This document shows, piece after piece, positions 19,163 through 27,554 of a DNA stretch of 41,044 nucleotides (positions are counted from its first letter, which is position 1; the number at the start of each line of letters is the position of its first letter). Both the position numbers and the translations under genes were made by a program. Under the pieces are notes generated by a model. That model searched no databases and had not been told where the DNA came from. It saw nothing but the letters and a program-made list of their open reading frames with translations. This stretch comes from an uncultured Bacteroidales bacterium (GTDB taxonomy: Bacteria; Bacteroidota; Bacteroidia; Bacteroidales; CAIWKO01): contig CAIWKO010000061.1 of assembly GCA_903913285.1 (NCBI GenBank), positions 1 to 41,044 on the forward strand, in the 5' to 3' direction.

Positions 19163-19427
19163 AGCCCTTATGAAGCTGGTTTATCAATAACTTATAACGA
19201 TGGGCAAATCGTATAAGTTCTTTTCAGAATTGTTAATATTAATCTCGATGCAAATAGAATCTGATTTCGTTTAGCAAACGATTTAATATTCTTTTTCATT
19301 TTGAAGGTTTAAAGATACAAAAAAAATTAAAACAATTTTATTTTTTTTTAATTCATTTATTCACTTAAAAATCAATATCAAAAAATATTGTTTACGCAAT
19401 CTAATTCATACAACCTTTTCTTAGCAA
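19163..19427 (-). promoter_or_regulatory. Long 5' leader with two hairpins and a candidate promoter
   Basis: Upstream of the T9SS gene, ACTTATAACGAT (19190-19201) pairs with ATCGTATAAGT (19208-19218) with one bulged base, and TCGTTT/AAACGA (19267-19281) form a perfect 6-bp stem with loop AGC. TAAAGATA at 19310-19317 reads TATCTTTA on the minus strand, one base off the -7 consensus, which would give a leader of about 170 bases holding both hairpins. They could be operator sites or leader RNA structures. No known riboswitch is recognised. Confidence 0.4.
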
Positions 19428-19761
19428 GTGTCTTCACATCCTTGTAAGTATCTTCGCATGATGATAATGTGTCTTCACATGCTCATAAAGTGTCTTCACA
19501 CGATGATAATGTACCTTCATATCATCATAATGTGTGTTCACAAGCTTATAATGTGTCTTCACAAACTTATAATGTGTCTTCACATGCTCATAAAGTGTCT
19601 TCGCATCCTCATAAAGTGTCAACTTTTTCTTATAAAGTGTCTTCACATGATTATAATGAACCTTCACACGATTATAATGTGTCTTCGCAAGCCTATAATG
19701 TATCTTCACACGATTATAATGTGTCTTCACAAGCCAATATCTGTCTTCACAAGCTTATAAT
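19428..19761. repeat. Degenerate 21-bp tandem repeat array 2 (16 units)
   Basis: Sixteen units start at 19428, 19448, 19469, 19490 and then every 21 bases; the first and one of the last two are 20 long. The best unit is GTGTCTTCACA, a four-base variable word, then TATAAT. The words recur non-adjacently: TGCT twice, TGAT twice, CGAT three times, AGCT twice, AGCC twice, TCCT twice. Changes between units do not favour third codon positions in any frame, and the 20-base units shift the frame, so the long open frames here are by-products of the 21-base period. The array lies between a T9SS gene start and the dihydropyrimidinase 3' end, both on the minus strand. Confidence 0.9.
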
Positions 19762-19952
19762 GTGCCAACATTTTTTTATTCTCAATGTACGACTCTTATT
19801 CTTTAATCTTTATCTTGTAATTTTTCCCTTTCATATTTTTACCCCTTTTCCTCCGCTTCATAATTTCTATTACAACTTTCCATTTGCCACATGCCGCTAT
19901 ATATAAACCCGTGTTCACAAATTGTAAATTGATACTCGCAACACGGTAACAC

Positions 19953-19971
19953 ACTTCCGCGAAATGGAAGT
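19953..19971. other. Small hairpin in spacer
   Basis: ACTTCC (19953-19958) and GGAAGT (19966-19971) pair around GCGAAAT. It lies between the repeat array and the 3' end of the dihydropyrimidinase gene. No T-run follows directly on either strand, so a terminator role is doubtful. Confidence 0.35.
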
Positions 19972-20009
19972 AAGTATATTTTAAAGTCTTTTTTTGATAT
20001 AGTTTTTAT

Positions 20010-20031
20010 AGCGATTCAGAATTTTATCGCT
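20010..20031 (-). terminator. Weak hairpin overlapping the hydA stop
   Basis: AGCGAT and ATCGCT pair across the stop codon of the dihydropyrimidinase gene; on the minus strand the sequence continues ATAAAAACT. The stem is short and the U-run poor, so termination here is only a possibility. Confidence 0.3.
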
Positions 20032-21394
20032 TCAAAAATCTTCCTCTGAGTTTGTCGGGAAACACTTTTCCGCTTTTAAAAGCAATCTCACCGCGGCAAA
20101 TTACATATTCGGGACTACCTGCAACAGCTATTCCTTCGTATATATTTGAATCGCACTGCTGAAACTGGCTTGTTTGCGATATGGTTGAAGTTGTGTTCGG
20201 GTTCCACAACACGATGTCGGCATCGGAGCCTTCAGCTATCAACCCTTTTTGCGGATACAATCCAAAGATCTTTGCTGCATGGGTTGATGTTAGCCCTACA
20301 AAGCGCTGAAGCGATATCTTGCGTTGCATTACACCGTAGGTATAAAGCAAAGGCAGACGATATTCTATGCCGCCTGCACCGTTGGGTATCTTGGTGAAAT
20401 CATTCAGGCCTGCATCCTTTTGCCCTTTAGTGTTGAACGGACAATGATCGGTGGCCACCACATCCACGGTGCCGTTTCCGATATGCTTCCACAAAGCATC
20501 CAAACTATCCTGGCTGCGCAAAGGCGGACTCATAACATATTTGAGCGAATCGGTCAGGGGTTTGCAGTAGTTCGCATCGTCGAGCATAAGGTATTGCGGG
20601 CAGGTTTCGGCAAAAACCACAGAGTTTTTTTTATAAGCGGCTATCAGTTCAATAGATTCCTTTGCCGACACATGCACCAGATACGCCAGGCATCCGCTTT
20701 GTTCCGACCGTTTCAGTACTTCGGCCACTGCATCGGCTTCAACCATGTTGGGACGCGATAATGCATGATATTCGGGCGAAGTATGACCATTCATAACAAA
20801 TTCATGCTGCAAACGGCTTATCTCATCACCGTCTTCGCAATGCACCGTCACCAATCCCTGATGATATCCAACCACCTGCATCACCTTGCCCAGTGTCTCG
20901 TAATCGATGCCGATGGTGTTGCGATAGGCCAGATAGGTTTTAAACGAGTTAATACCTTCTTCGGTGATGCAACGGAATATTTGGTTCTCGGTTTCCGCGT
21001 TGAACGATGTAATGCTCATGTGGAAGCTATGATCTATAAGCGAAGCTTCTGCTTCCTGTTTACGAAGTTTGAGCGCTTCAGATAAGGATTGATTGTGCGA
21101 GGCGGGTGTTACAAAATCGATAATGGTGGTGGTACCACCTGCCAGTGCTGCAATACTGCCGCTTCTGAAATCATCGCTTGAATTGCCTGCCGGAGTTGGC
21201 AATTGCAAATGCACGTGCGGATCAACACCCCCCGGAAAAGCATACAGACCTTTGGCATCGATAACAACCGTGTAATGATCGGGTTTTTCGATATCAGGAG
21301 CCATACGGATAATAAGGCCGTCTTCAACCAAAATATCTCCGGTAATGGTTTCGTTCGCGTTTACGATGACGGAGTCTTTTATAAGTAATCTCAT
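20024..21394 (-). CDS. hydA: Dihydropyrimidinase / D-hydantoinase
   Basis: A 456-residue cyclic amidohydrolase, the usual length for the family, which opens dihydrouracil or dihydrothymine (or hydantoins) to N-carbamoyl amino acids in the cytoplasm. The metal-site residues are all visible: DPHVHLQ near 58-64 (H-x-H), INSFKTYLAYR near 147-157 (the Lys that is carbamylated), HCEDGDEI near 183 (His), VHVSAKES near 240 (His) and VVATDHCPFN near 311-320 (Asp). It follows an SsnA-type amidohydrolase gene by 12 bases on the same strand, so the two are co-transcribed and probably act in one nucleobase-degradation route. No beta-ureidopropionase or dihydropyrimidine dehydrogenase gene is in the window, so the exact substrate is open. 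Confidence 0.9.
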   Translation of the reverse strand: MRLLIKDSVIVNANETITGDILVEDGLIIRMAPDIEKPDHYTVVIDAKGLYAFPGGVDPHVHLQLPTPAGNSSDDFRSGSIAALAGGTTTIIDFVTPASHNQSLSEALKLRKQEAEASLIDHSFHMSITSFNAETENQIFRCITEEGINSFKTYLAYRNTIGIDYETLGKVMQVVGYHQGLVTVHCEDGDEISRLQHEFVMNGHTSPEYHALSRPNMVEADAVAEVLKRSEQSGCLAYLVHVSAKESIELIAAYKKNSVVFAETCPQYLMLDDANYCKPLTDSLKYVMSPPLRSQDSLDALWKHIGNGTVDVVATDHCPFNTKGQKDAGLNDFTKIPNGAGGIEYRLPLLYTYGVMQRKISLQRFVGLTSTHAAKIFGLYPQKGLIAEGSDADIVLWNPNTTSTISQTSQFQQCDSNIYEGIAVAGSPEYVICRGEIAFKSGKVFPDKLRGRFLKR

Positions 21395-21406
21395 TTCAGG
21401 GATTAA

Positions 21407-22687
21407 TTAGCTTTTCTTTTCCATTCTTTGCCAAAGCTTGACGCTCAGTTTACGGCTTTGTACAAATACATCTTCCTCGCTCACATTAACAACTTTACGG
21501 TCGTTAACGATCAGCTTGCCGTTTGCGATCACATGTTGAATATGTTTCGATTCCAGACTAAACATAAAATGACCTAAGAAGTTTTGCTGATTGAATTCTG
21601 TATGCGGGTTGTAATCCAAAACCACAAGATTGTTTGCATCGTCGCCTGCAAAATTATTTTCGTCTATATAGCGATGCACATTTCGTAACCTTCGGTATGT
21701 ATCGCTATAGCTTGTTGTATCAAAGTTCTGACCTACAAAAAAAGCTGCTTTGGCGCTCTTCATCATATCGCTGTGCATGCCGTCGGTTCCGAGCATCACA
21801 TTCCGGGCAATTTGACCGGAATTAAAAAATCCAACCTTATTGTTCAAGTTGCTTTCTGTATTCTGAGCGATCCACACACCCGATTCGGCGATCATTTCCC
21901 GTTCAATTTCGCTAATATGCAAACAATGGCCCAAAATTGTTTTGGTAGAACTTAAAAAACCAAAATCTTCAAGCCGGTCAACTATTCTTTTATGGTATTT
22001 CTTAACACAATCGCGTTGGTCGGCCGAATCTTCTGCTATATGAATATGGATTCCTGTTTTATATTTCTGCATCAGCTCGGCTGCCTGATTCAATGTTTTG
22101 TCACTTAGTGTGAATGAAGCATGTAAGCCTATCAATGATTGTTTGCGCGACAGATAGTCTTCGGTTTCCTGAAACCCTTCAATAATGCCTTTACTTCCGT
22201 TACGATCGCTGTTCTCATAACACAGCAGATGAGCAATGCCAACCTTATCGAATGCTTTGGCAATGATATCGAGCGAACCCTTAATTGCTTTCGGAGAGGA
22301 GTGATGGTCGATAACAAAAGTAACGCCATTTCTGGCACAAGCAATAGCAGTGGCCATTGCGCTTATTTCTATCAGTTCCTGATCAAGGCATACATCCAAA
22401 GTCCACCAAATATAACGTAAAGTATCCATAAAATCAAAAGGTGTCTTCTTGGGTGAAGGCATTCCTGTTGCCAGCGCCGAATAAGCATGATGATGCCCGC
22501 AGGCAAACGATCTGGTGACAAATTTTTTCGAACAATCGATAACAGTATCTGCTTTCGGCAACTCTTTTGTAACTGATTTCAGTATCGAGAGTTTTCCTTT
22601 TAATGAATCTGAAACAAAAACATGACACGGAATGAATTCAAAGCTTTGATGATCTATAAAAGTGGTGTTTTTAAGCAGGATCGACAT
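21407..22687 (-). CDS. ssnA: SsnA-type amidohydrolase (putative aminohydrolase)
   Basis: A 426-residue member of the chlorohydrolase/guanine-deaminase branch of amidohydrolases. Metal-site motifs: GHHHAYSAL near 65-73 (H-x-H; most relatives have N-H-x-H), LHASFTLSD near 205 (His), GHCLHISE near 252 (His) and LGTDGMHSDM near 300 (Asp). The stretch VIDHHSSPKAIKGSLDII followed by GIAHLLCYENSDRNG closely resembles E. coli SsnA, whose gene lies in the same purine/pyrimidine catabolism cluster as the hydantoinase gene hyuA. Here too it sits directly upstream of a dihydropyrimidinase gene. The precise substrate of SsnA is not established. MTRS-like residues TRSFACGHHH replace the usual 'PGlvn.H.H', a mild oddity. 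Confidence 0.82.
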   Translation of the reverse strand: MSILLKNTTFIDHQSFEFIPCHVFVSDSLKGKLSILKSVTKELPKADTVIDCSKKFVTRSFACGHHHAYSALATGMPSPKKTPFDFMDTLRYIWWTLDVCLDQELIEISAMATAIACARNGVTFVIDHHSSPKAIKGSLDIIAKAFDKVGIAHLLCYENSDRNGSKGIIEGFQETEDYLSRKQSLIGLHASFTLSDKTLNQAAELMQKYKTGIHIHIAEDSADQRDCVKKYHKRIVDRLEDFGFLSSTKTILGHCLHISEIEREMIAESGVWIAQNTESNLNNKVGFFNSGQIARNVMLGTDGMHSDMMKSAKAAFFVGQNFDTTSYSDTYRRLRNVHRYIDENNFAGDDANNLVVLDYNPHTEFNQQNFLGHFMFSLESKHIQHVIANGKLIVNDRKVVNVSEEDVFVQSRKLSVKLWQRMEKKS

Positions 22688-22705
22688 AATTACTGGTTTT
22701 ATTAC

Positions 22706-23449
22706 TTATTGGTATAACAGAAAAACTGCAGGTCGTTTGTTGAAATCGTATTTGATATTTTTCCAATGGCTTACGGATGCAGAAATGATCTGTTGTGTCG
22801 GTAGGGTCAGATCGGCCGCAACACATAACCATGTTTCGCTTCGGCAGTTTTCGATAATAGATTGCAGCATTTGATTATTGCGGTAAGGTGTTTCGATAAA
22901 TATCTGGGTTTGATCTTGTGAGGCAATAGCGGCTTCAAGTTGTTTGAGTTTTTTAATACGCGGCATTTTTTCAACGGGAAGATAGCCGTTGAATGCAAAA
23001 TTCTGTCCGTTGAATCCTGAAGCTACCAGTGCTAATAGGATGGAAGATGGACCACTCAATGGTTTCACGGTAATATTATGTTGGTGGGCTTCATGCACTA
23101 TTTCTTTGCCGGGATCGGCAATGCAAGGCAGGCCCGCTTCGGACAATAGCCCCACATTATTACCATGGAGCAAAGGCTGAATATAGTGATCAATTTCAGT
23201 TTTTACAGTATGCTCATTAAAGATTAAAAATTCTATTGCATCAATATCTGTATCTTTGTTCAAACGTTTCAAAAAACGGCGGGCAGTTTTCAACTCTTCA
23301 ACAATGAAAATTCTTAGGTTTTCTACTATCTTTCGGTTGTTGTCGGGGATCACATCAGCAAGTTCCGATTCGGTTCCCAGAGTAGAAGGTATAAGGTAAA
23401 GTATTCCTTTACTGATTTTTGAGACAGTTTGATTGCTTGCTTTTGGCAT
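22706..23449 (-). CDS. RsmI-like SAM-dependent methyltransferase (tetrapyrrole methylase fold)
   Basis: About 247 residues. I choose the ATG at 23449 (MPKASNQT): the only upstream alternative is a TTG at 23485 that lies inside a perfect -7 promoter box. GILYLIPSTLG opens the SAM-binding domain and GLLSEAGLPCIADPG near 115-129 is the RsmI-type signature; PLSGPSSILLALVASGF follows at about 144-160 and IFIETPYRNN near 188. Family members methylate the ribose of 16S rRNA C1402, but Bacteroidota commonly carry this shorter, diverged second copy beside a true RsmI, so the target is uncertain. Same strand as ssnA, with an 18-base gap. Confidence 0.8.
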   Translation of the reverse strand: MPKASNQTVSKISKGILYLIPSTLGTESELADVIPDNNRKIVENLRIFIVEELKTARRFLKRLNKDTDIDAIEFLIFNEHTVKTEIDHYIQPLLHGNNVGLLSEAGLPCIADPGKEIVHEAHQHNITVKPLSGPSSILLALVASGFNGQNFAFNGYLPVEKMPRIKKLKQLEAAIASQDQTQIFIETPYRNNQMLQSIIENCRSETWLCVAADLTLPTQQIISASVSHWKNIKYDFNKRPAVFLLYQ

Positions 23450-23482
23450 AAGATTTGGTACTATATCATCTTTTTCTAAAAA

Positions 23483-23490
23483 CAAATATA
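23483..23490 (-). promoter_or_regulatory. Promoter -7 box for the methyltransferase gene
   Basis: CAAATATA reads TATATTTG on the minus strand, a perfect match to TAnnTTTG. It lies 34 bases upstream of the chosen ATG and probably drives the methyltransferase, ssnA and hydA genes. No clear -33 TTTG is visible. Confidence 0.45.
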
Positions 23491-23509
23491 AATTAAAACC
23501 ACTAATTTT

Positions 23510-25096
23510 ATGAAAAAAATTATTCTGTTATGTTGTCTTTTGTCTGTTTCAGCCTTGCTGTCAGCGCAAAGTGCCTTGAAACCTGTTTCGGTGAATGTTT
23601 TTAAGAACGGCACCTATTTTATTGCAAAAGAAGGAACTGTATCGGCCAGAAAAGGGTTTGCCGAACTTGAATTACCCAAAGACCCTTTGTTGGGAACCTA
23701 TTGGTTGAATACTACGAAAGAAGCCAAGATATCTAAAGTATACTTTTTGACAGATACCATTAAAAAAACCAAGACACCTCAGAACTTCAGCGATATCTTT
23801 AAAGGGTCTATCGGTAAGAAAGTAAGGTTTACCTATTACTACGGGGCTGATAAAAATACCAGAGAAATAAGTGGTTTGTTATCCGATTATTACGAAACAT
23901 CATCTATAGCTAAGATTAAACTTGCCGACAATAAAACAACCTATTGTCCGGTATCTTCTGTGGTCGATTTTACCATTGAAGATGCAGGCGTTGGAACCCT
24001 AACTGTTGATTCTATGGTTCGCGTTGCCAAGATATATTTCGATAAAAATGTAAACAGTACGGATTTGCATTTGGTTTATATGCAGAGCGGAATACAGTGG
24101 TTTCCTTCATACAATGTGAAGGTTATCAACGAAAATGATGTTCAGTTGGAAATGAAAGCTCTGGTTGAAAACTATTCTGAAGATATCGATGATGCTGAAC
24201 TGACACTTACTGTTGGCAATCCTCAGTTCTTTTATGGACAGACATTTGACCCGATCTATAACAATTACCTGACATCCTTATACGATATAAAAACAGCAAC
24301 GTTGACTTCCACACCAATGCAGCAAATGCAAACGTATTCAAATGAAAATTCTTATGTAGCTACCGATGCATCTGCAGCTAACAATCAGATTGAGCAGTAT
24401 TATGATTATTCAACTGAAGGCGAAAAGACTAATGATCTATACATGTATAAATTGGGCAGTGTAAGCCTTCCGAAGCAGAGTAAGACCAGTTTTCAAATAT
24501 TTTCCGTTAAGTTGCCTTATAAAGACGTATACGAAGTTTCTTTAGGAGATATAGTGAACTATTCTTATTACAGTTATATCAGCAATGATCCTGAAAAGAG
24601 ATTCGATGTGTTTCATTCACTACAGTTGCAAAACACAACAACCTATCCATTCACAACGGCCCCTGTTTTTGTTCAGAACGAAAATCTGCAGCCCTTAGCT
24701 CAGGACAGAATAAAATATACACCTACAGGGGCAAATGTATCAGTTCAACTTTCTAAAGCAGGAGATGTAGTTGTAAAGAACAAAGAAGAGGAAGTGAAGA
24801 AAGAAGAGAATGTAAAAAAGATCGGCAAAACATTTTATAACAAAGTAACCATTAGAGGCACAATATATATTGAAAATCTGCAGAATAAAAAGATCACGCT
24901 TAAAATTAAAAAAGAGCTGCTGGCTAATGTAATAAATGTAAGCGATGACGGAAAAATTGAAAAGAATGGCCGTTATAGCTATCTGAATCCATATGAAAGT
25001 GTGAATTGGGAGATTCCCTGTGGTTCGAAGGATAAGAAAACTGTAACATACGAGTACGAAGTATTTGCACCTTCCAATTCAAGCGGAAGCTATTAG
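23510..25096 (+). CDS. Secreted DUF4139 domain protein
   Basis: A 528-residue exported protein. Residues 1-20 are a signal peptide (KKIILLCCLLSVSALLSAQ). An N-terminal beta region to about 180 is followed by a DUF4139 domain from about 185 (LHLVYMQSGIQWFPSYNVKVIN, then ALVENYSEDIDDAELTLTVGNP), the signature of the mucoidy-inhibitor-A-like family. A Gln/Tyr/Thr-rich linker at about 275-310 precedes the C-terminal beta domain. It ends SGSY with no sorting domain, so it is probably periplasmic or surface-bound by other means. Function unknown in the family. It is divergent from the methyltransferase gene and followed by a strong terminator. Confidence 0.82.
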   Translation: MKKIILLCCLLSVSALLSAQSALKPVSVNVFKNGTYFIAKEGTVSARKGFAELELPKDPLLGTYWLNTTKEAKISKVYFLTDTIKKTKTPQNFSDIFKGSIGKKVRFTYYYGADKNTREISGLLSDYYETSSIAKIKLADNKTTYCPVSSVVDFTIEDAGVGTLTVDSMVRVAKIYFDKNVNSTDLHLVYMQSGIQWFPSYNVKVINENDVQLEMKALVENYSEDIDDAELTLTVGNPQFFYGQTFDPIYNNYLTSLYDIKTATLTSTPMQQMQTYSNENSYVATDASAANNQIEQYYDYSTEGEKTNDLYMYKLGSVSLPKQSKTSFQIFSVKLPYKDVYEVSLGDIVNYSYYSYISNDPEKRFDVFHSLQLQNTTTYPFTTAPVFVQNENLQPLAQDRIKYTPTGANVSVQLSKAGDVVVKNKEEEVKKEENVKKIGKTFYNKVTIRGTIYIENLQNKKITLKIKKELLANVINVSDDGKIEKNGRYSYLNPYESVNWEIPCGSKDKKTVTYEYEVFAPSNSSGSY

Positions 25097-25122
25097 GATT
25101 TTGGGTTGCGGATCGATCAAAA

Positions 25123-25157
25123 AAAAAACAGCTGAATTTTGTTCAGCTGTTTTTTTT
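25123..25157. terminator. Bidirectional rho-independent terminator
   Basis: CAGCTGAA and TTCAGCTG pair around TTTTG, with an A-run before and a T-run after, so it can end transcription from both the DUF4139 gene (stop at 25096) and the convergent SRPBCC gene (stop at 25173). Confidence 0.9.
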
Positions 25158-25172
25158 ATTCCATTTTGGATG

Positions 25173-26186
25173 TTATTTGACAGGATAAACGATCTCTGTT
25201 TTCCATTTACGCATATCAGGTTCCTTTTCAGGATCGGTGATATAGATCTCTCTGGGAATATCTTTTACAACGAACTTATTCTTCTGCAGGAACTTTTCAA
25301 TAAGCTCATGCGATTTATAAACGGTTTCGTACGATCCGTAATGAAAAGCAGTAACAATTTTTCCACCAGGAAATTCAATGAAGCTAATATTATTTTGACC
25401 GCTTACCATCTTGTTAATAAAAAAGCCTGCTTCAACTACTGTTTTATTGGCTTTATCGTTCCACGACAGATAACGGGCAAAAGGAGCGCCTACAATATCA
25501 ATTTTGTTTTCGCCCACATATTTCCCGATCTGGTCATAAAGTTTTGCAAACAGAAGGTCAACATCATCGCAGGTTGAAGAGTCTTTGATGATCAAAGCAT
25601 ATTGTTTTTCCACTTGTTTCACCTTGATATCGGAGGTTCTAAAAGTCATCAGCATTTTTGAGTATTCTTCGCTGACTTTCTTTAATGTGGCTAGGCCTTC
25701 CTTAAAGCTTTTATGTATCATGTTGGGCATAAACAAACCCATGATACGACCAACAGGATATCCGAGAACTTCAACATCGATGGACCAGGTAACCCTGGTC
25801 GATTTTTTGCTTTCTTCAAACAGCCAGGCACTATGCGATGTGCCTTGCTTTTCGAATTCAATGGTGGTCTTAATAGATTTATACTTCTGCACTTCATCTA
25901 TGGTCATCTTGCCATTGCCTTCCTTTTTGCTTTCCCAGCGCATGATGGCACCAACTCCTTTAGGAGCGCCTTCGTAGAAGTTTTTCATGGCCGAATCGCC
26001 TTTGGCAAAAGGACTCCATTTTTGCCAGTTCTTTAAATTCACAACCTGCTCATAAATATCTTTGGCAGGAGCATTGATGGTTATTGAATCTTCAATGTGC
26101 TTTTTCGAAGGTAAGAATACGGCGGCGATCAAAACAAAAGCAATGATCACCAGCAATGCTATTACAAGCTTTTTAATAAATTTCAT
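25173..26186 (-). CDS. SRPBCC (polyketide cyclase-like) plus GyrI-like effector-binding domain protein
   Basis: A 337-residue two-domain protein. Residues 5-27 form a membrane segment (VIALLVIIAFVLIAAVFL), probably an anchor. Residues about 33-175 are an SRPBCC/START-like ligand-binding domain (ITINAPAKDIYEQVVNLKNWQKWSPF is the diagnostic opening). Residues about 185-335 resemble a GyrI/AraC-type effector-binding domain (PFARYLSWN, VEAGFFINK, VTAFHYGSYETVYKSHELIEKFL). The combination is common in Bacteroidota and suggests a membrane-attached small-molecule-binding protein; the ligand is unknown. The C1 peptidase gene lies 17 bases upstream on the same strand, so they may be co-transcribed. 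Confidence 0.85.
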   Translation of the reverse strand: MKFIKKLVIALLVIIAFVLIAAVFLPSKKHIEDSITINAPAKDIYEQVVNLKNWQKWSPFAKGDSAMKNFYEGAPKGVGAIMRWESKKEGNGKMTIDEVQKYKSIKTTIEFEKQGTSHSAWLFEESKKSTRVTWSIDVEVLGYPVGRIMGLFMPNMIHKSFKEGLATLKKVSEEYSKMLMTFRTSDIKVKQVEKQYALIIKDSSTCDDVDLLFAKLYDQIGKYVGENKIDIVGAPFARYLSWNDKANKTVVEAGFFINKMVSGQNNISFIEFPGGKIVTAFHYGSYETVYKSHELIEKFLQKNKFVVKDIPREIYITDPEKEPDMRKWKTEIVYPVK

Positions 26187-26203
26187 GATAGAAGTCTAAT
26201 TGA

Positions 26204-27442
26204 TTATTTTTTGAACTTAGGCAGATAATCTTTAAGCATGTCTTTATGAATGATGAAATCCATAATTTTCAGTTTTACGTAATCTTCGCGGAAGAAATAA
26301 AAACCGAAACTTTTGCTTTGTTTGCCAACGTTTCTCGAACCCGAACCCGAATCTTTTACCAGATACCAATCTTTACCGTCTTTTTCATAATAACCTACGA
26401 TATGCAGGCCATGGTCGTCTGTGGTGGTTTGGTTGGTGAAACGGAACTGACGGGCATATTCATCAATATAATCTGATGGAATGTCGAAAGAAGGGATGAG
26501 AGCTACCTGAGCAAACGGATCGAAACCGGCTTCCGAAACATCACCGCCGATACCGATAGTATATCCTTTACGGATAGCATTTTTAATAACTTTCATATAA
26601 TCGTCCAACGGCAAATTATAATATTCAGCACTATGCCACCAGTTGTCGGGAACCTTGTATTCAACTTGTTCGAAATAGGGTTTTTCGAGTAAAGAAGTAA
26701 CATCCACATAATCGTTCAGGTTCAGTTTCAAAACATTGTTCAAATATTCCTGTGGTGTCATTTCTTTTCCGTTCACGGTAACTTTCGTCGGAGGAGTTCC
26801 CAAATACGAATTTAAAATGCTTCTTATGGTTGCCAGAACCACATCTTCGTTCCAGGCGTTGCTGGTTTTGATCGATTGCAGATAGCTGTTCATTTCTTCA
26901 TACAGTTTTGCATGATTGTGATAAACCTGTCCTGAAAGCAAACCGGTGTAAGCATCTTCGGGAACTATGCCATAGGTCGACCAGATGCGTGTAACGGCAT
27001 TGGATTCTGAACCTTCGGAGAAAGCTGTAACTCCTCTTGTTTTAACGAACGAACGGGCTTTTTCAACATACTCCCAATAAACAGTATAGATCTCCGAGAG
27101 TTTTACCTTTTGTTTCGAAAGACGATAAATTTCCGATTCGAAATAGGAGGTGGTTGAAAAACACCAGCAGGTTCCTGTGTTGCCTTGCGATACAGGCTCG
27201 TTATACCATTGTTTGGTATACAGATCGATATTGGTTGGCAGATCCATGCCCGAGAGGTCAATTTTATATTTCTTTTCAATTTTGGGAGTTTCCTGCTTTT
27301 GCTGATATTCGTCAATACCTTTCAAAATGTAGTTTTGGTAGTATCCCGGTTGATAATCTTTAAATACAGCTTTATCCTTATTTTGTGCGAACAGCGCTGT
27401 AGCTGCTGTGAATAATGCAATAGTTAATACGAACTTTTTCAT
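26204..27442 (-). CDS. Secreted C1-family cysteine peptidase (bleomycin-hydrolase-like)
   Basis: About 412 residues. The start is at MKKFVLTIALFTAATALFAQ (27442), a clean signal peptide; the longer frame to 27484 adds 14 unlikely residues and runs over a -7 box. PVSQGNTGTCWCFSTTSYFESE near 85-105 contains the oxyanion Gln and catalytic Cys of the papain superfamily, and DDHGLHIVGYYEKDGKDW near 345 the catalytic His. At the place where papain-like enzymes have the Asn of NSWG this one reads VKDSGSG, so Asp replaces Asn. The layout, with a long insert between Cys and His, fits the C1B bleomycin hydrolase/aminopeptidase C branch, here exported to the periplasm or beyond. Confidence 0.85.
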   Translation of the reverse strand: MKKFVLTIALFTAATALFAQNKDKAVFKDYQPGYYQNYILKGIDEYQQKQETPKIEKKYKIDLSGMDLPTNIDLYTKQWYNEPVSQGNTGTCWCFSTTSYFESEIYRLSKQKVKLSEIYTVYWEYVEKARSFVKTRGVTAFSEGSESNAVTRIWSTYGIVPEDAYTGLLSGQVYHNHAKLYEEMNSYLQSIKTSNAWNEDVVLATIRSILNSYLGTPPTKVTVNGKEMTPQEYLNNVLKLNLNDYVDVTSLLEKPYFEQVEYKVPDNWWHSAEYYNLPLDDYMKVIKNAIRKGYTIGIGGDVSEAGFDPFAQVALIPSFDIPSDYIDEYARQFRFTNQTTTDDHGLHIVGYYEKDGKDWYLVKDSGSGSRNVGKQSKSFGFYFFREDYVKLKIMDFIIHKDMLKDYLPKFKK

Positions 27443-27471
27443 GTTGGTTAAATTAATTTTTAAATAATACC

Positions 27472-27479
27472 CAAAATTA
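27472..27479 (-). promoter_or_regulatory. Promoter -7 box for the C1 peptidase gene
   Basis: CAAAATTA reads TAATTTTG on the minus strand, a perfect TAnnTTTG, 29 bases upstream of the peptidase ATG. No convincing -33 element was found. Confidence 0.4.
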
Positions 27480-27554
27480 AGCATTTGGTAATAAATAGGG
27501 AAGATTTTTTTTAAACAAGCTTTTTAATAACAAATCAACAAATCAAGTGGTCAA

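Noticed and set aside
19428-19906. Heptad-repeat proteins on either strand of array 2
   Set aside because: Long frames exist on both strands for the same reason, and 20-base units break the frame at the ends.
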